Part shown: in pieces, positions 1 to 8,703 of the stretch | Layout: each line of letters opens with the position of its first letter | Numbering within the stretch: position 1 is the first letter of the stretch | From: an uncultured Prevotella sp. | GTDB taxonomy: Bacteria; Bacteroidota; Bacteroidia; Bacteroidales; Bacteroidaceae | Length of the DNA stretch: 64,000 bases | Assembly (NCBI GenBank): GCA_946998205.1 | Contig: CAMPYJ010000010.1 | Coordinates: 1 to 64,000, forward strand | Direction of reading: 5' to 3' | Notes under the pieces: generated by a model | What the model saw: the letters and a program-made list of their open reading frames with translations, nothing else | The model's database searches: none | Told to the model about the DNA's origin: nothing | Made by a program: the position numbers and the translations under genes

Positions 1-49
1 CCACAAAAACAGCCTCGCAATCTGACAAAGCTAATTTATAGAACCGCCC
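1..49. repeat. Right end of a palindromic MITE-like element, cut by the window edge
   Basis: The last 46 or so bases match the right end of the complete element at 41832-42024 with two mismatches, and include the 18-bp terminal sequence TAATTTATAGAACCGCCC at 32-49. The left part lies outside the window. It shows that the element is present in at least two copies in this genome. No transposase gene is visible. Confidence 0.75.
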
Positions 50-71
50 TTAAACGATTGGCAGAAGAATG

Positions 72-104
72 TTTGCATAATATGAAAGAAAAATCATAAC
101 TTTG
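72..104 (+). promoter_or_regulatory. Bacteroidota-type promoter upstream of structured leader/acyltransferase
   Basis: TTTG at 72-75, a 21-nt spacer and TAACTTTG at 97-104 match the Bacteroidota primary sigma consensus (TTTG, 19-21 nt, TAnnTTTG). Transcription should begin near 111, which leaves an unusually long leader of about 280 nt before the acyltransferase start codon. A second weaker TAnnTTTG match lies at 128-135 with a poor spacer. Confidence 0.6.
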
Positions 105-110
105 CAGCGT

Positions 111-350
111 GATAGGCGCAAGCCTTCTATTTTTGCGGTTTAATTAGCATTTGCTATTTATTTCAAAAACATTCCGGAAACTTGGCGGTAGAAAGAATGT
201 TACAACAGAAATAAATAAGTAGATGCCTGCGATAGGTCGTGGGCATTTCTGCTTGTCTGTTGTAAAAGGTTTCGCCAAGTACCTCGGAATGTAGATAAGT
301 AGTTTTGTCTACGACTCTGCATTCTATCCATGGGGTACTTGGTGTTTATC
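111..350 (+). ncRNA. Candidate structured RNA (long leader or independent ncRNA)
   Basis: Nested complementary segments suggest a rod-shaped fold: 169-176 with 285-292 (8 bp), 180-188 with 272-280 (9 bp including one G-U), 200-208 with 257-265 (9 bp) and 221-227 with 242-248 (7 bp). They are separated by internal loops. The outermost 111-124 can pair imperfectly with 335-350, and a small hairpin GTAGA/TCTAC sits on the 3' side near 291-312. The predicted transcription start is at the 5' edge of this fold. The rod-with-bubbles layout recalls 6S RNA, but I see no diagnostic primary sequence. It could also be a cis-acting leader of the acyltransferase gene. Hallmark motifs of RNase P RNA, tmRNA and SRP RNA are absent. 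Identity unknown. Confidence 0.45.
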
Positions 351-391
351 CTTTCGTTTGACATAGTGGCATTGCGCGAAATTTCAATGTC

Positions 392-1414
392 ATGACAAAA
401 GATCAAACGGCAATGCTCAAGGGCATCGCTATCATGATGATGCTGTTTCTGCATCTCTTTTCAAATCCAAGTTTTGCAAGTGAGGCGACACCGTTATTAT
501 GGGTTGGAGACACGCCGTTTGCCACAATCCTCGCGAGAGCGTGCGGACCCGTCGGTTTCTTCCTGACATGCAGCGGATACGGTCTCGCATACGCCCATCT
601 AAACGGAAGACTGCATTATAAAGACCAATTAAAACGCACGGCTAAATTATACCTCAACTATTGGTTGATCTTGTTCATATTTGTAGGAATCGGACACTTC
701 CTCTTCACCAACTTCAAGGTTGGAACCTTTCAAACGATGGTCGCCAACGTTACGGGATGGGACACCGACGCTTACGACCATCCGGCGTGGTTCCTGCTGC
801 CTTACTGCATCATCAGCATATCCTCACCGGTCATATTCAGGTGTATCGACAAGTTCGGCATCAAGCGCTCACTCGCCTGCACGCTCATCCTGTGCATATT
901 CAGCATGTATGTAATCAGCCGACACATCGCGCCGGTAAAAGCGTATCACGAGTGGTACACCATCATTTTCACATATTTCGACCTACTTTTCCCCTTCACC
1001 TTCGGGGCAGCCATCTGCTATATGACGAAGCGCGGCAGGGTGCTCATTCCATTCCTTCACGACCGCCAATGGCTGGTCAGGGTGCTCGTCGTCATGTGGT
1101 TTTGCGTTCACTGCCTCACGGGATCAGCGCTGTTCGGCACATTCATGATGTGCGTGTTTGTCGTGTTGTATTTAAATTTAAACATACAAGGTGTCACGAG
1201 GCGCATACTGACGGAGTTGGGGAACAAGTCGATGGTGATGTGGCTGACGCACGCCTTCATCTACGGACCGTTCTTCCATGATGAGATATACGGAGCGCGT
1301 TACCCCATTCTCATTTTCTTAACATTACTGATTCCAACATATTTGCTTTCCATTCCGATATTAAAGCTGTCGCATCTTACAACAGACAAGATACCTTGGC
1401 TCAAGAGGAAATAA
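392..1414 (+). CDS. Acyltransferase family 3 (OafA/WecH-like) membrane protein
   Basis: The 340-residue protein is predicted to be a polytopic inner-membrane acyltransferase that moves acetyl or similar groups onto a cell-surface sugar. The N-terminus carries the family start pattern (KGIAIMMMLFLHLF, residues about 10-23), with the His typical of the active site in the first membrane helix. Roughly ten hydrophobic segments follow. The start ATG follows a long, possibly structured leader. No polysaccharide genes lie nearby, so the substrate cannot be inferred. The downstream 1 kb is gene-free. Confidence 0.8.
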   Translation: MTKDQTAMLKGIAIMMMLFLHLFSNPSFASEATPLLWVGDTPFATILARACGPVGFFLTCSGYGLAYAHLNGRLHYKDQLKRTAKLYLNYWLILFIFVGIGHFLFTNFKVGTFQTMVANVTGWDTDAYDHPAWFLLPYCIISISSPVIFRCIDKFGIKRSLACTLILCIFSMYVISRHIAPVKAYHEWYTIIFTYFDLLFPFTFGAAICYMTKRGRVLIPFLHDRQWLVRVLVVMWFCVHCLTGSALFGTFMMCVFVVLYLNLNIQGVTRRILTELGNKSMVMWLTHAFIYGPFFHDEIYGARYPILIFLTLLIPTYLLSIPILKLSHLTTDKIPWLKRK

Positions 1415-2463
1415 ATCATATAGAAAACTGTAAATTAGACTACCATTCTTCTCTTTGAACCTGCTCACGTCCTTGTATCATCATGGTAGAACGCCACTTT
1501 TGTGATAATGATATTGCAGACCAACGACGAGCGAAAAGACCGGCATGACTGGTTCAATGAATTACCAACGCACGCATCAAGTGAAACACAAGAAATGCGT
1601 CATGTCATCCCTTGGTCTCAATTGCACGAAATCAGGCTGCGCCGCGGCAATTCAAACAAGTGTTCACACATCCAGGCAACACTGCTTTTCGGAACAAAGC
1701 ACAAGTTAAAACATGACTGCACTTATTTACAGAACGAACATAAGCGTACGTGGAAAGATTGTCTAAGTCACGCTCGGCTCGTTAACAAACCTTTCGATTG
1801 TTAAAACAATTCTTTTTTCTTGACAAAAAGGAAATCAAAAATAGACAAGAAACACGCTGTCTCAGGCGAATCAAATGCGTAGGACAGCCATCCCGCACCC
1901 CAATTCGCATGACATTGACCAGCAATCATCATGCTTTTGTCCCTCTATTTGTATGCTTTTACCCACCAAAAACACATGTAATTGAGGGCTTTTTACCATA
2001 AAACAGGTCATTTTATATCAAAAAATCTACTTACTGTTGGCGTATTTCACAAGGCAAGAACAAGCAACTCACTGACTATCTTTCACATGCAAAACCAGCC
2101 GAATTAACGGCATATTTGCGGGCGGTGACAAAGTTGTTTGCAAAAACGCTCGGCATTCGTGTTAAAAACAGTGAGCAATACAGACGGATTCGAATAAAAT
2201 GAAAAGAATTACCCAGACAAACAGGAGACGAAAAAGAGCCTGAAGGCCTCGGTAAGACTGACATTGACACTGGGCGACAACCCTGATATTGACTTTTAGG
2301 ATAATGATGACAGACTCGGCCAAGCAAGTACTTGCCGCAGATAAAAGACACGCTATCATGAACAGCATGACGACTGACAACGACCGTACCATGCCGGCAC
2401 GGCGTTTCCTCACGCGCTCAATGAGCAGAGACGCGGCATCCGCCGCGTTGAGAAACATGCTGT
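1415..2463. other. Gene-free region of about 1 kb with degenerate repeats
   Basis: Only short ORFs of unconvincing composition are present, with no recognisable domains. The region carries two 22-bp-period repeat units at 1913-1956, listed separately. The motif ACGGCATATTTGCG near 2107 recurs in altered form in other gene-free regions of the window (near 33281 and 46228). No RNA gene was recognised. Confidence 0.6.
1913..1956 (-). repeat. 22-bp-period intergenic repeat, two units
   Basis: Read on the minus strand, two consecutive 22-base units begin with GCAT and end in a CAAAA-like or CAATG tail. They belong to the degenerate family seen also at 13624, 22897, 33277, 46109 and 52640. These are the more diverged members. 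Confidence 0.45.
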
Positions 2464-3453
2464 TCACCGTTCATCCACCAAGCGTTTTCTGCACGCCTCC
2501 AAGATGTCTTCCAGTTCTGCGACGGTAGATGCCCGCAACATGGCGATGCGGGTTTGCCGGAAATCGGGGATGCCCTTGAAGACAGGACTGGCCGCCAAAT
2601 GCCGCCGGGTGTGCAAGATGCCCCGGTATTCGTCGATGCGCGCCACGTTGACGCGCAGCTGTTCTTTCAACAGGTCTATCTTTTTATTGACGTCAAGCGA
2701 CGCGTCAAGAGGCTTTCCGTCGAGATAGTCACGCATCTCTTTAAAGATCCAGGGCTGTCCAAAGGCTGCCCGGCCAACCATGACGGCATCTACGCCAAAA
2801 CGCTCGAAAGCCTGTCTGGCCTGCTGTGGCGTTGTAATGTCGCCGTTGCCAATGATGGGTATGTGAATGCGAGGATTGTTTTTCACCTCGCCAATCAGCG
2901 TCCAATCGGCGTTTCCGGTGTACATCTGACAGCGCGTGCGGCCGTGGATGGTCAGCGCTTGGATGCCACAGTCTTGCAGTTGTTCGGCCAGTTGGGTGAT
3001 GATGAGATTGTCTTCATCCCATCCCAGGCGCGTCTTCACCGTCACGGGCGTATGTACAGCCTTGACCACCTCTCGGGTAATCTCCAACAAAAGCGGTATG
3101 TTGCGCAGCATACCCGCGCCCGCACCTTTGCCTGCCACCTTCTTGACGGGACACCCAAAGTTGATGTCAATCACGTCAGGATGAGCCTGTTCAACAATCT
3201 TGGCAGCCTCCACCATGGATGCGACGTCCCTCCCATAGATTTGTATGCCTACGGGTCGTTCGGCGTCACTGATGGTCAGCTTGTTCAAACTGGCTTGAAT
3301 GGACCGCACAAGTGCTTCCGCACTGACGAATTCGGTATACACCATGGATACGCCGAAACGCTTGCACAGCAGCCTGAAACCGATGTCTGTCACGTCTTCC
3401 ATCGGAGCCAGCAAGATTGGCCGCATGCCTAAGTCTACGTTTCCTATCTTCAT
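2464..3453 (-). CDS. dusB: tRNA-dihydrouridine synthase (DusB family)
   Basis: This FMN-dependent enzyme reduces uridines to dihydrouridine in the D-loop of tRNAs. The 329 residues begin with the family pattern LAPMEDVTDIGFR. They include INFGCPVKKVAGKGAGAG, with the catalytic Cys of the GCP motif, then TVKTRLGW, TIHGRTRCQMYTG and IIGNGDI, all typical of Dus TIM barrels. Length is normal. It lies about 100 nt downstream of dprA on the same strand and probably ends the metG-DUF2851-thioesterase-dprA-dusB run. A short hydrophobic ORF overlaps its stop codon and is discussed under rejected items. Confidence 0.93.
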   Translation of the reverse strand: MKIGNVDLGMRPILLAPMEDVTDIGFRLLCKRFGVSMVYTEFVSAEALVRSIQASLNKLTISDAERPVGIQIYGRDVASMVEAAKIVEQAHPDVIDINFGCPVKKVAGKGAGAGMLRNIPLLLEITREVVKAVHTPVTVKTRLGWDEDNLIITQLAEQLQDCGIQALTIHGRTRCQMYTGNADWTLIGEVKNNPRIHIPIIGNGDITTPQQARQAFERFGVDAVMVGRAAFGQPWIFKEMRDYLDGKPLDASLDVNKKIDLLKEQLRVNVARIDEYRGILHTRRHLAASPVFKGIPDFRQTRIAMLRASTVAELEDILEACRKRLVDER

Positions 3454-3555
3454 GTTCCTGAAAAAGTTACTGATTATTTCTGCATAAAGCAGCCAAGCCT
3501 AAACGACAGGGCTTGGAATGTTCATGTGTCAAGTAAAACCTCACGCTGAAAGATG

Positions 3556-4689
3556 TCAGCCCATGAGCAAGTGATAAACGCCTCCCGGCAAGGCTTTCAA
3601 CACGCCTTTCATCTCCAAAGAAAAGAGAATGGCAGAGAGTTTGGCTACGGGAACGCCCGCCTGTACGCTCAGCATGTTGATTTGCAGGTCGTTGCTGTTT
3701 TGCAACGCGCCAACGACTTGCCGTTCCTCTGCCGAGAGGTCAGGGAACAGTTGCCGCTCGATTCCCGCGTGATGCGCGCGGCTGAGCTTCGCGTCATCCT
3801 CCCATCCCATGCTTTTGACGAAATCATAGGCATGGCTGATGAGTCCGGCCACGTTGTCACGAATCAAGTTGTTGCATCCCTCACTGTAAGGGCTGTCCAC
3901 GTTACCGGGAAAGGCGAACACCTCTCTGTCATAGGTGCGGGACAAGCTGGCCGTAATCAATCCGCCACCATGGGCCGCGCTCTCTACGACGACACACGCG
4001 TCGGAAACGCCCGCGACGATGCGGTTTCGTCTCACGAAGTTCACCTTGTCAGCGTTGGTCTGCGTGAGAAATTCCGTGAGCAGTCCACCTTTCTGCACCA
4101 TTTCATCGGCTGTTTGGCGATGTCTGGGAGGATAAAGATAGTCCAAGCCATGCGCCAGAACGCCCACGGTTGGGTATCCGTTTTGCAAAGCATGGCGGTG
4201 GGCGAGGATGTCAACGCCGTAAGCGAGCCCGCTGACGACGAGCACATGCGGGCACAACTGCCGCAGTTCCGCCATGAACCTGCGAATCAAATCTTCTCCA
4301 TAGACGGTGTTTCTCCGGGTGCCCACCACGCTGATGACGCGGCGTTGGTTCAGATTTACCGACCCTTTGTAGAACAACATCAACGGTGCGTCGTCACATT
4401 CCCTGAGCCGCTGCGGATAGTTTTCGTCGTTCATGCAAAGCGGCATGACGCCATGCGCCACGTCCCACTCAAACTCCTCTTCAGCCCTACCCAATAGTTG
4501 GTCTACGCCTTGAAGCGATGACGCCAGCTTAGGCGACGCGTCGGGCAGCACCTCACGGATGTCATGTCGATGCTCTATCACGGCTGTCGCCGAGCCTAAC
4601 CTACGATACAGCTGAACCATTCCCGTGAGATGAAAATGGTTGATGCGCGTGAGGGCAATGGTATTGATGATTTCCTGTGTGTCAAGCAT
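3556..4689 (-). CDS. dprA: DNA-processing protein DprA/Smf
   Basis: DprA binds incoming single-stranded DNA and loads RecA during natural transformation. The 377-residue protein has an N-terminal helical region, then the Rossmann-like DprA core from about residue 95. The core contains ISVVGTRRNTVYG, VVSGLAYGVDILAHRHAL and FPGNVDSPYSEGCNNLI. A C-terminal winged-helix (DML1-like) segment runs from about residue 310. The start codon is two bases from the stop of the upstream thioesterase gene, so the two are almost certainly cotranscribed. Confidence 0.93.
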   Translation of the reverse strand: MLDTQEIINTIALTRINHFHLTGMVQLYRRLGSATAVIEHRHDIREVLPDASPKLASSLQGVDQLLGRAEEEFEWDVAHGVMPLCMNDENYPQRLRECDDAPLMLFYKGSVNLNQRRVISVVGTRRNTVYGEDLIRRFMAELRQLCPHVLVVSGLAYGVDILAHRHALQNGYPTVGVLAHGLDYLYPPRHRQTADEMVQKGGLLTEFLTQTNADKVNFVRRNRIVAGVSDACVVVESAAHGGGLITASLSRTYDREVFAFPGNVDSPYSEGCNNLIRDNVAGLISHAYDFVKSMGWEDDAKLSRAHHAGIERQLFPDLSAEERQVVGALQNSNDLQINMLSVQAGVPVAKLSAILFSLEMKGVLKALPGGVYHLLMG

Positions 4690-4691
4690 TG

Positions 4692-5093
4692 TTACAAGTA
4701 TTTGGCGAAGGCCTTGTCGTAGTCTTCGCTATGTCCCAGCCTCCCATTGATTAAGCATACCAAATCAGCCTGGCAAGAGAAGCACAGCTTTTCATCAGCT
4801 GCCCGATATAGGTCATGATGGAACTCATATCTCAATCCTTTCTTTTTCATGGACAGCCTGGAAATAAAGTGGTCGTCACATTTCAACGGCACTTTATATT
4901 CCAGCTTCATGCGCGCCACCACGGCGTCTACGCCCTCATCATGGAGTTTGGCGAAGCTCACGCCCAGCGATTTCAAGAACAAGTGACGCGTGTGTTCCGT
5001 GTAGTGAAGATAATTGGCGTTGTTAACGATACCCTGTATGTCGCACTCGTAGTCGCGGACTTCCATTTCTGTCTCAAAAATATATTCCATCAT
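4692..5093 (-). CDS. Acyl-CoA thioesterase, 4HBT/YbgC-like hotdog fold
   Basis: A small hotdog-fold thioesterase that likely hydrolyses acyl-CoA or acyl-ACP thioesters. The segment DYECDIQGIVNNANYLHYTEHTR corresponds to the catalytic Asp/Asn-containing loop and helix of YbgC/4HBT proteins. The open frame extends upstream to 5171, but that start would overlap the end of the DUF2851 gene and gives a poor leader peptide. The internal MMEYIFETEMEVRDYE start at 5093 (133 residues) fits the family length. Confidence 0.8.
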   Translation of the reverse strand: MMEYIFETEMEVRDYECDIQGIVNNANYLHYTEHTRHLFLKSLGVSFAKLHDEGVDAVVARMKLEYKVPLKCDDHFISRLSMKKKGLRYEFHHDLYRAADEKLCFSCQADLVCLINGRLGHSEDYDKAFAKYL

Positions 5094-5151
5094 TTCAAAT
5101 TCTTTGGTTAAAAAACAATATTCATAAAAAGGCGCTCGGCCGTTGTCTCTC

Positions 5152-6459
5152 TCACATGTCGCATTGCTCACCCCTCAAGTATTCATAGCCAAAACGACAG
5201 CGCAGGCATTCTTTCCGGTCGCAATATTGCGTCTTGAGTTGAATTAACGCCTGGGTGTCTCCAGCGTTTTGCGCGTCAAGGCCACACTGTTGCCACATGC
5301 TAATGATGTGATTTCGCTCCGGTTTGAGTTGTTCGAGATAAAGGATGGCCTGTTCGCAAAGCGGCTCTGACGCCTCGTGACGACCGTAGGCGAACAAAAA
5401 AGGGATGGCGGTGTTGACGAGAAGAACGTTAAGCGACGCTTCCGAAAGCCGCTTTTCGCTCCTCCTGCTCACCGAGCCGAACACATAATGAGTTTCCCAA
5501 TAAGGTGAAACGGCCGATTTCATCGTTTCTTTCAAGTCGTCAATGGTCTCACATTCCACCAAATTGCGCAATCCAAACCGACGGGAGTGGTATAGATGAG
5601 CCAACTGCGCGATGCGGATGTAGGGGAAATTTTGCGGGCGCAATCGCAAGAATCGCCACATTTTTCCATCGATGGGTTGTAGCGAGAACTTTCGTCGCAG
5701 ATAGAGATATTCTGTTCGCAGACGCTCAAAATAGCCCTCTTCATCCATCGTTCCGTGATATTTCTGCGGGATAAGATGACGCTCCAGCAACCCCGCTTGT
5801 CCCATGAAGAACGCTTCTATCTGGAACAAGTCATCACGATGGTGGTCCACTGCGCGCAGCGGAATCGACCTTGCCCACTGTTCAAAAGCCTCTCCGTTGA
5901 TGCCAAAGCCATAGTTGCGAGCCAACGTGATGAAGAGAGCCGCCTCCCAATCACCATCGCACTCATGCAAGCGGAGCTCCACTTCATGCGTTTTTTGTTC
6001 TAAACGCTCTGCCTGCAAGGCCGACATCCATGCGTGAATCGTCAAGGTTGACAGGTTGGGAATAATCTCATAACACGGCGGATAGGTGTCGATGGTCTGC
6101 AACTGCTCATAATGTCGCGCGACCGAAGCTGGCACGGAAAGCTGCAGCTGTGGCACGGAACGACCGCTCTCGGTTCTTACTTCCGCATCAATTTCAGCCG
6201 CGACGTGCAGTATCACATTGTTGTAAGCCGCGTCATGGTCGTGCCGATGCACATACCAGTCGCTCGACCTGACGTGGATTTCCACGTTGCCCACCCACAC
6301 CGTGCCGCCCATCTTGACTTTGGCATTGAGAAAGTCAGGACCCGAATTGACATTATGCAGCCCCACGTCTATCACTTCCAGCGCCTGGTTGTCGGTGGTA
6401 GTGAGTTGGCGTAACGGAAACAGGCGATGCTTCCAACAATAATGCAATAGCTGCTCCAT
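5152..6459 (-). CDS. DUF2851 family protein
   Basis: A 435-residue protein of the Bacteroidota-typical DUF2851 family, function unknown. The N-terminus is characteristic: MEQLLHYCWKHRLFPL, then DVGLHNVNSGPDFLNAKV and WVGNVEIHVRSSDWYVHRHD. The last two are rich in acidic and His residues that may form a nuclease-like or metal site, but this is not established. The C-terminus has a Cys cluster (CDRKECLRCRFGYEYL), a possible metal-binding knuckle. It lies about 85 nt downstream of metG on the same strand. No signal peptide is seen. Confidence 0.88.
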   Translation of the reverse strand: MEQLLHYCWKHRLFPLRQLTTTDNQALEVIDVGLHNVNSGPDFLNAKVKMGGTVWVGNVEIHVRSSDWYVHRHDHDAAYNNVILHVAAEIDAEVRTESGRSVPQLQLSVPASVARHYEQLQTIDTYPPCYEIIPNLSTLTIHAWMSALQAERLEQKTHEVELRLHECDGDWEAALFITLARNYGFGINGEAFEQWARSIPLRAVDHHRDDLFQIEAFFMGQAGLLERHLIPQKYHGTMDEEGYFERLRTEYLYLRRKFSLQPIDGKMWRFLRLRPQNFPYIRIAQLAHLYHSRRFGLRNLVECETIDDLKETMKSAVSPYWETHYVFGSVSRRSEKRLSEASLNVLLVNTAIPFLFAYGRHEASEPLCEQAILYLEQLKPERNHIISMWQQCGLDAQNAGDTQALIQLKTQYCDRKECLRCRFGYEYLRGEQCDM

Positions 6460-6543
6460 GCATCAAAATGTTTACAAGCTCAATGCGACGCGTGCGGGTC
6501 GGCTGTGACAGACACGCTGAAATCCATGTCTGGTGACAAGTCT

Positions 6544-8607
6544 CTACATCACCTGACTGCCTGGTTTAACAAGATGCTCAACGGTAGAGACACTGAGCGA
6601 GCCGTCAAAGTCCTCGGCGGAAAGTATCATCCCCTGGCTCTCTATGCCCATCAACTTACGCGGAGCCAGGTTGGCAATGAAGCACACATCCTTACCGATG
6701 AGGCTTTCAGGCTCATAGAACTTGGCGATACCGCTGACAATGGTGCGGTCTGTACCCGAACCATCATCGATGGTAAACTTCAGCAACTTATTGGCTTTCT
6801 TCACGCGCTCACAGTGTTTGATGTGTCCAACGCGGATGTCCAACTTCTCAAAATCAGCGAAATCAATCGTCGGCTTGATGGGTTTAGCCGTGTATGCGGC
6901 AGCCGCATTGGCCTTCTTCGTTTCTTCCAACTTTTTAAGTTGCCGCTCAATGGTCTCGTCTTCTATCTTCTCAAAAAGCAATTCGGGCTCAGCCAGCTGA
7001 TGACCAGCCTTCAACAAGTCACGGCTCCCCAAAAGGCTCCAGTCGCAAGTATCCATCTGGATGAGGCGACGAAGCTTCTCTGAAGAGAACGGCAAGAACG
7101 GTTCGAATGCGATGGCGAGGTTGGCAACCAACTGTAATGAGATGTACAAAACGGTTTTCACACGCTCCGGATCGGTCTTCCAAACCTTCCACGGCTCACA
7201 TTCGGTCATGTATTTGTTGCCGATTCTGGCCAGGTTCATGGCTTCTTTCTGTGCCTCTCTGAACTTGAACGCATCAAGATAACCCTCCACTTTGTTCTTC
7301 ACGTCCTTGAATTCACCAAGTGCTTGCTGGTCAACATCAAGCAGTTCTCCACAGGGAGGCACCACCCCATCGAAATATTTCTTGGTCAACTGCAACGCTC
7401 GGTTCACGAAATTGCCGTAGATGGCCACCAATTCCGAGTTGTTGCGTTCTTGAAAATCTTTCCAAGTAAAGTTGTTATCCTTGGTTTCCGGCGCGTTGGC
7501 CGTGAGTACATAGCGCAGCACATCCTGCTTTCCGGGAAGGTCCTTCAGGTACTCGTGCAACCAAACAGCCCAATTATGAGATGTAGATATCTTGTCATCC
7601 TCCAGGTTGAGGAACTCGTTAGCCGGCACGTTGTCGGGTAGAATGTAATCGCCATGGGCTTTCAACATCGTGGGGAAAATCAGACAATGGAACACGATGT
7701 TGTCCTTGCCGATGAAGTGTACCAGTCGGGTATCTTGGTCTTTCCACCATTTTTCCCATGATCCCCAGCGTTCAGGTTCTTTCTCACATAGCTCCTTTGT
7801 ATTCGATATATACCCGATGGGGGCGTCGAACCAAACGTAAAGCACCTTGCCTTCGGCTCCTTCCACGGGAACTGGGATACCCCAGTCAAGGTCACGCGTC
7901 ATGGCGCGAGGCTGCAAGTCAAGATCCAACCAGCTCTTACACTGGCCATACACATTGGGACGCCACTCTTGATGGCCCTCCAGAATCCATTTCTTGAGCC
8001 ATGTTTGGTACTCGTTGAGCGGCAGATACCAGTTTTTGGTCTTCTTGATGACCGGTTTTGAACCGCTGATGGCCGACTTCGGATTAATCAATTCCATGGG
8101 AGACAGGTCGCTTCCGCAATGCTCACACTGGTCGCCATAGGCTCCTTCATAATGGCAATGGGGACACTCTCCCGTGATATAGCGGTCGGCCAGGAACTGA
8201 TGAGCTTCCTCATCATAATACTGTTCTGTTTCTTGTTCCAACAGTTTGCCATCCTCATACAACTTCTTGAAGAAGTCAGAAGCCAGCTTTTGATGTATTT
8301 CAGAAGTAGTCCGGGAATAAATGTCGAAGCTGATTCCAAACTCCTCGAAGCTCTTTTTAATCAGCGAATGATAGCGGTCCACCACATCTTGCGGCGTTAC
8401 TCCCTCTTTCCTGGCACGGATAGTGATGGGCACCCCGTGTTCATCACTGCCACCGATGAAGATGACGTCTTCCTTTTTCAGGCGCAAGTAGCGCACATAG
8501 ATGTCGGCCGGCACATAAACTCCAGCCAGATGACCGATATGAACTCCACCGTTTGCGTATGGCAAGGCCGCCGTAACGGTTGTCCGCTTGAATTTTTTCT
8601 CCTCCAT
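6544..8607 (-). CDS. metG: Methionine-tRNA ligase with C-terminal tRNA-binding domain
   Basis: Charges tRNA-Met. The 687-residue enzyme has the HIGH motif at residues 23-26, a zinc knuckle with Cys148, Cys151, Cys161 and Cys164, and a KMSKS variant KISTS at 339-343. An anticodon-binding helical domain follows, and a C-terminal OB-fold (EMAP/Trbp111-like) domain runs from about residue 580 ([18 protein letters not shown]). The architecture matches long dimeric bacterial MetG enzymes. A good promoter lies directly upstream at 8639-8669. It heads the minus-strand run leading to dusB. Confidence 0.97.
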   Translation of the reverse strand: MEEKKFKRTTVTAALPYANGGVHIGHLAGVYVPADIYVRYLRLKKEDVIFIGGSDEHGVPITIRARKEGVTPQDVVDRYHSLIKKSFEEFGISFDIYSRTTSEIHQKLASDFFKKLYEDGKLLEQETEQYYDEEAHQFLADRYITGECPHCHYEGAYGDQCEHCGSDLSPMELINPKSAISGSKPVIKKTKNWYLPLNEYQTWLKKWILEGHQEWRPNVYGQCKSWLDLDLQPRAMTRDLDWGIPVPVEGAEGKVLYVWFDAPIGYISNTKELCEKEPERWGSWEKWWKDQDTRLVHFIGKDNIVFHCLIFPTMLKAHGDYILPDNVPANEFLNLEDDKISTSHNWAVWLHEYLKDLPGKQDVLRYVLTANAPETKDNNFTWKDFQERNNSELVAIYGNFVNRALQLTKKYFDGVVPPCGELLDVDQQALGEFKDVKNKVEGYLDAFKFREAQKEAMNLARIGNKYMTECEPWKVWKTDPERVKTVLYISLQLVANLAIAFEPFLPFSSEKLRRLIQMDTCDWSLLGSRDLLKAGHQLAEPELLFEKIEDETIERQLKKLEETKKANAAAAYTAKPIKPTIDFADFEKLDIRVGHIKHCERVKKANKLLKFTIDDGSGTDRTIVSGIAKFYEPESLIGKDVCFIANLAPRKLMGIESQGMILSAEDFDGSLSVSTVEHLVKPGSQVM

Positions 8608-8638
8608 GAGTATAGCTGTTTTTTAATGTTTCTTCATG

Positions 8639-8669
8639 CAAAATTACGACAAATCAAAGAGATGGCAAA
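8639..8669 (-). promoter_or_regulatory. Promoter of metG
   Basis: Read on the minus strand, TTTG (complement of 8666-8669), a 19-nt spacer and TAATTTTG (complement of 8639-8646) match the Bacteroidota consensus. The predicted leader is about 25 nt. Confidence 0.6.
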
Positions 8670-8703
8670 ATAATGGGAGCAGTTAAAACGACATCATGCT
8701 GTG

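Noticed and set aside
111..350. RNase P RNA, tmRNA or SRP RNA
   Set aside because: None of their hallmark sequences is present. Only a fold is seen, so the feature is left as an unidentified candidate.
1502..2001. Two plus-strand ORFs of 100 and 67 codons
   Set aside because: No recognisable motif, unusual residue composition, and the second overlaps the 22-bp repeat units.
2162..2467. A 101-codon hydrophobic ORF overlapping the dusB stop (GTGA), minus strand
   Set aside because: The overlap suggests translational coupling, but the GTG start, odd composition (several Cys, no family pattern) and position in a repeat-bearing gene-free region make it more likely a chance frame.
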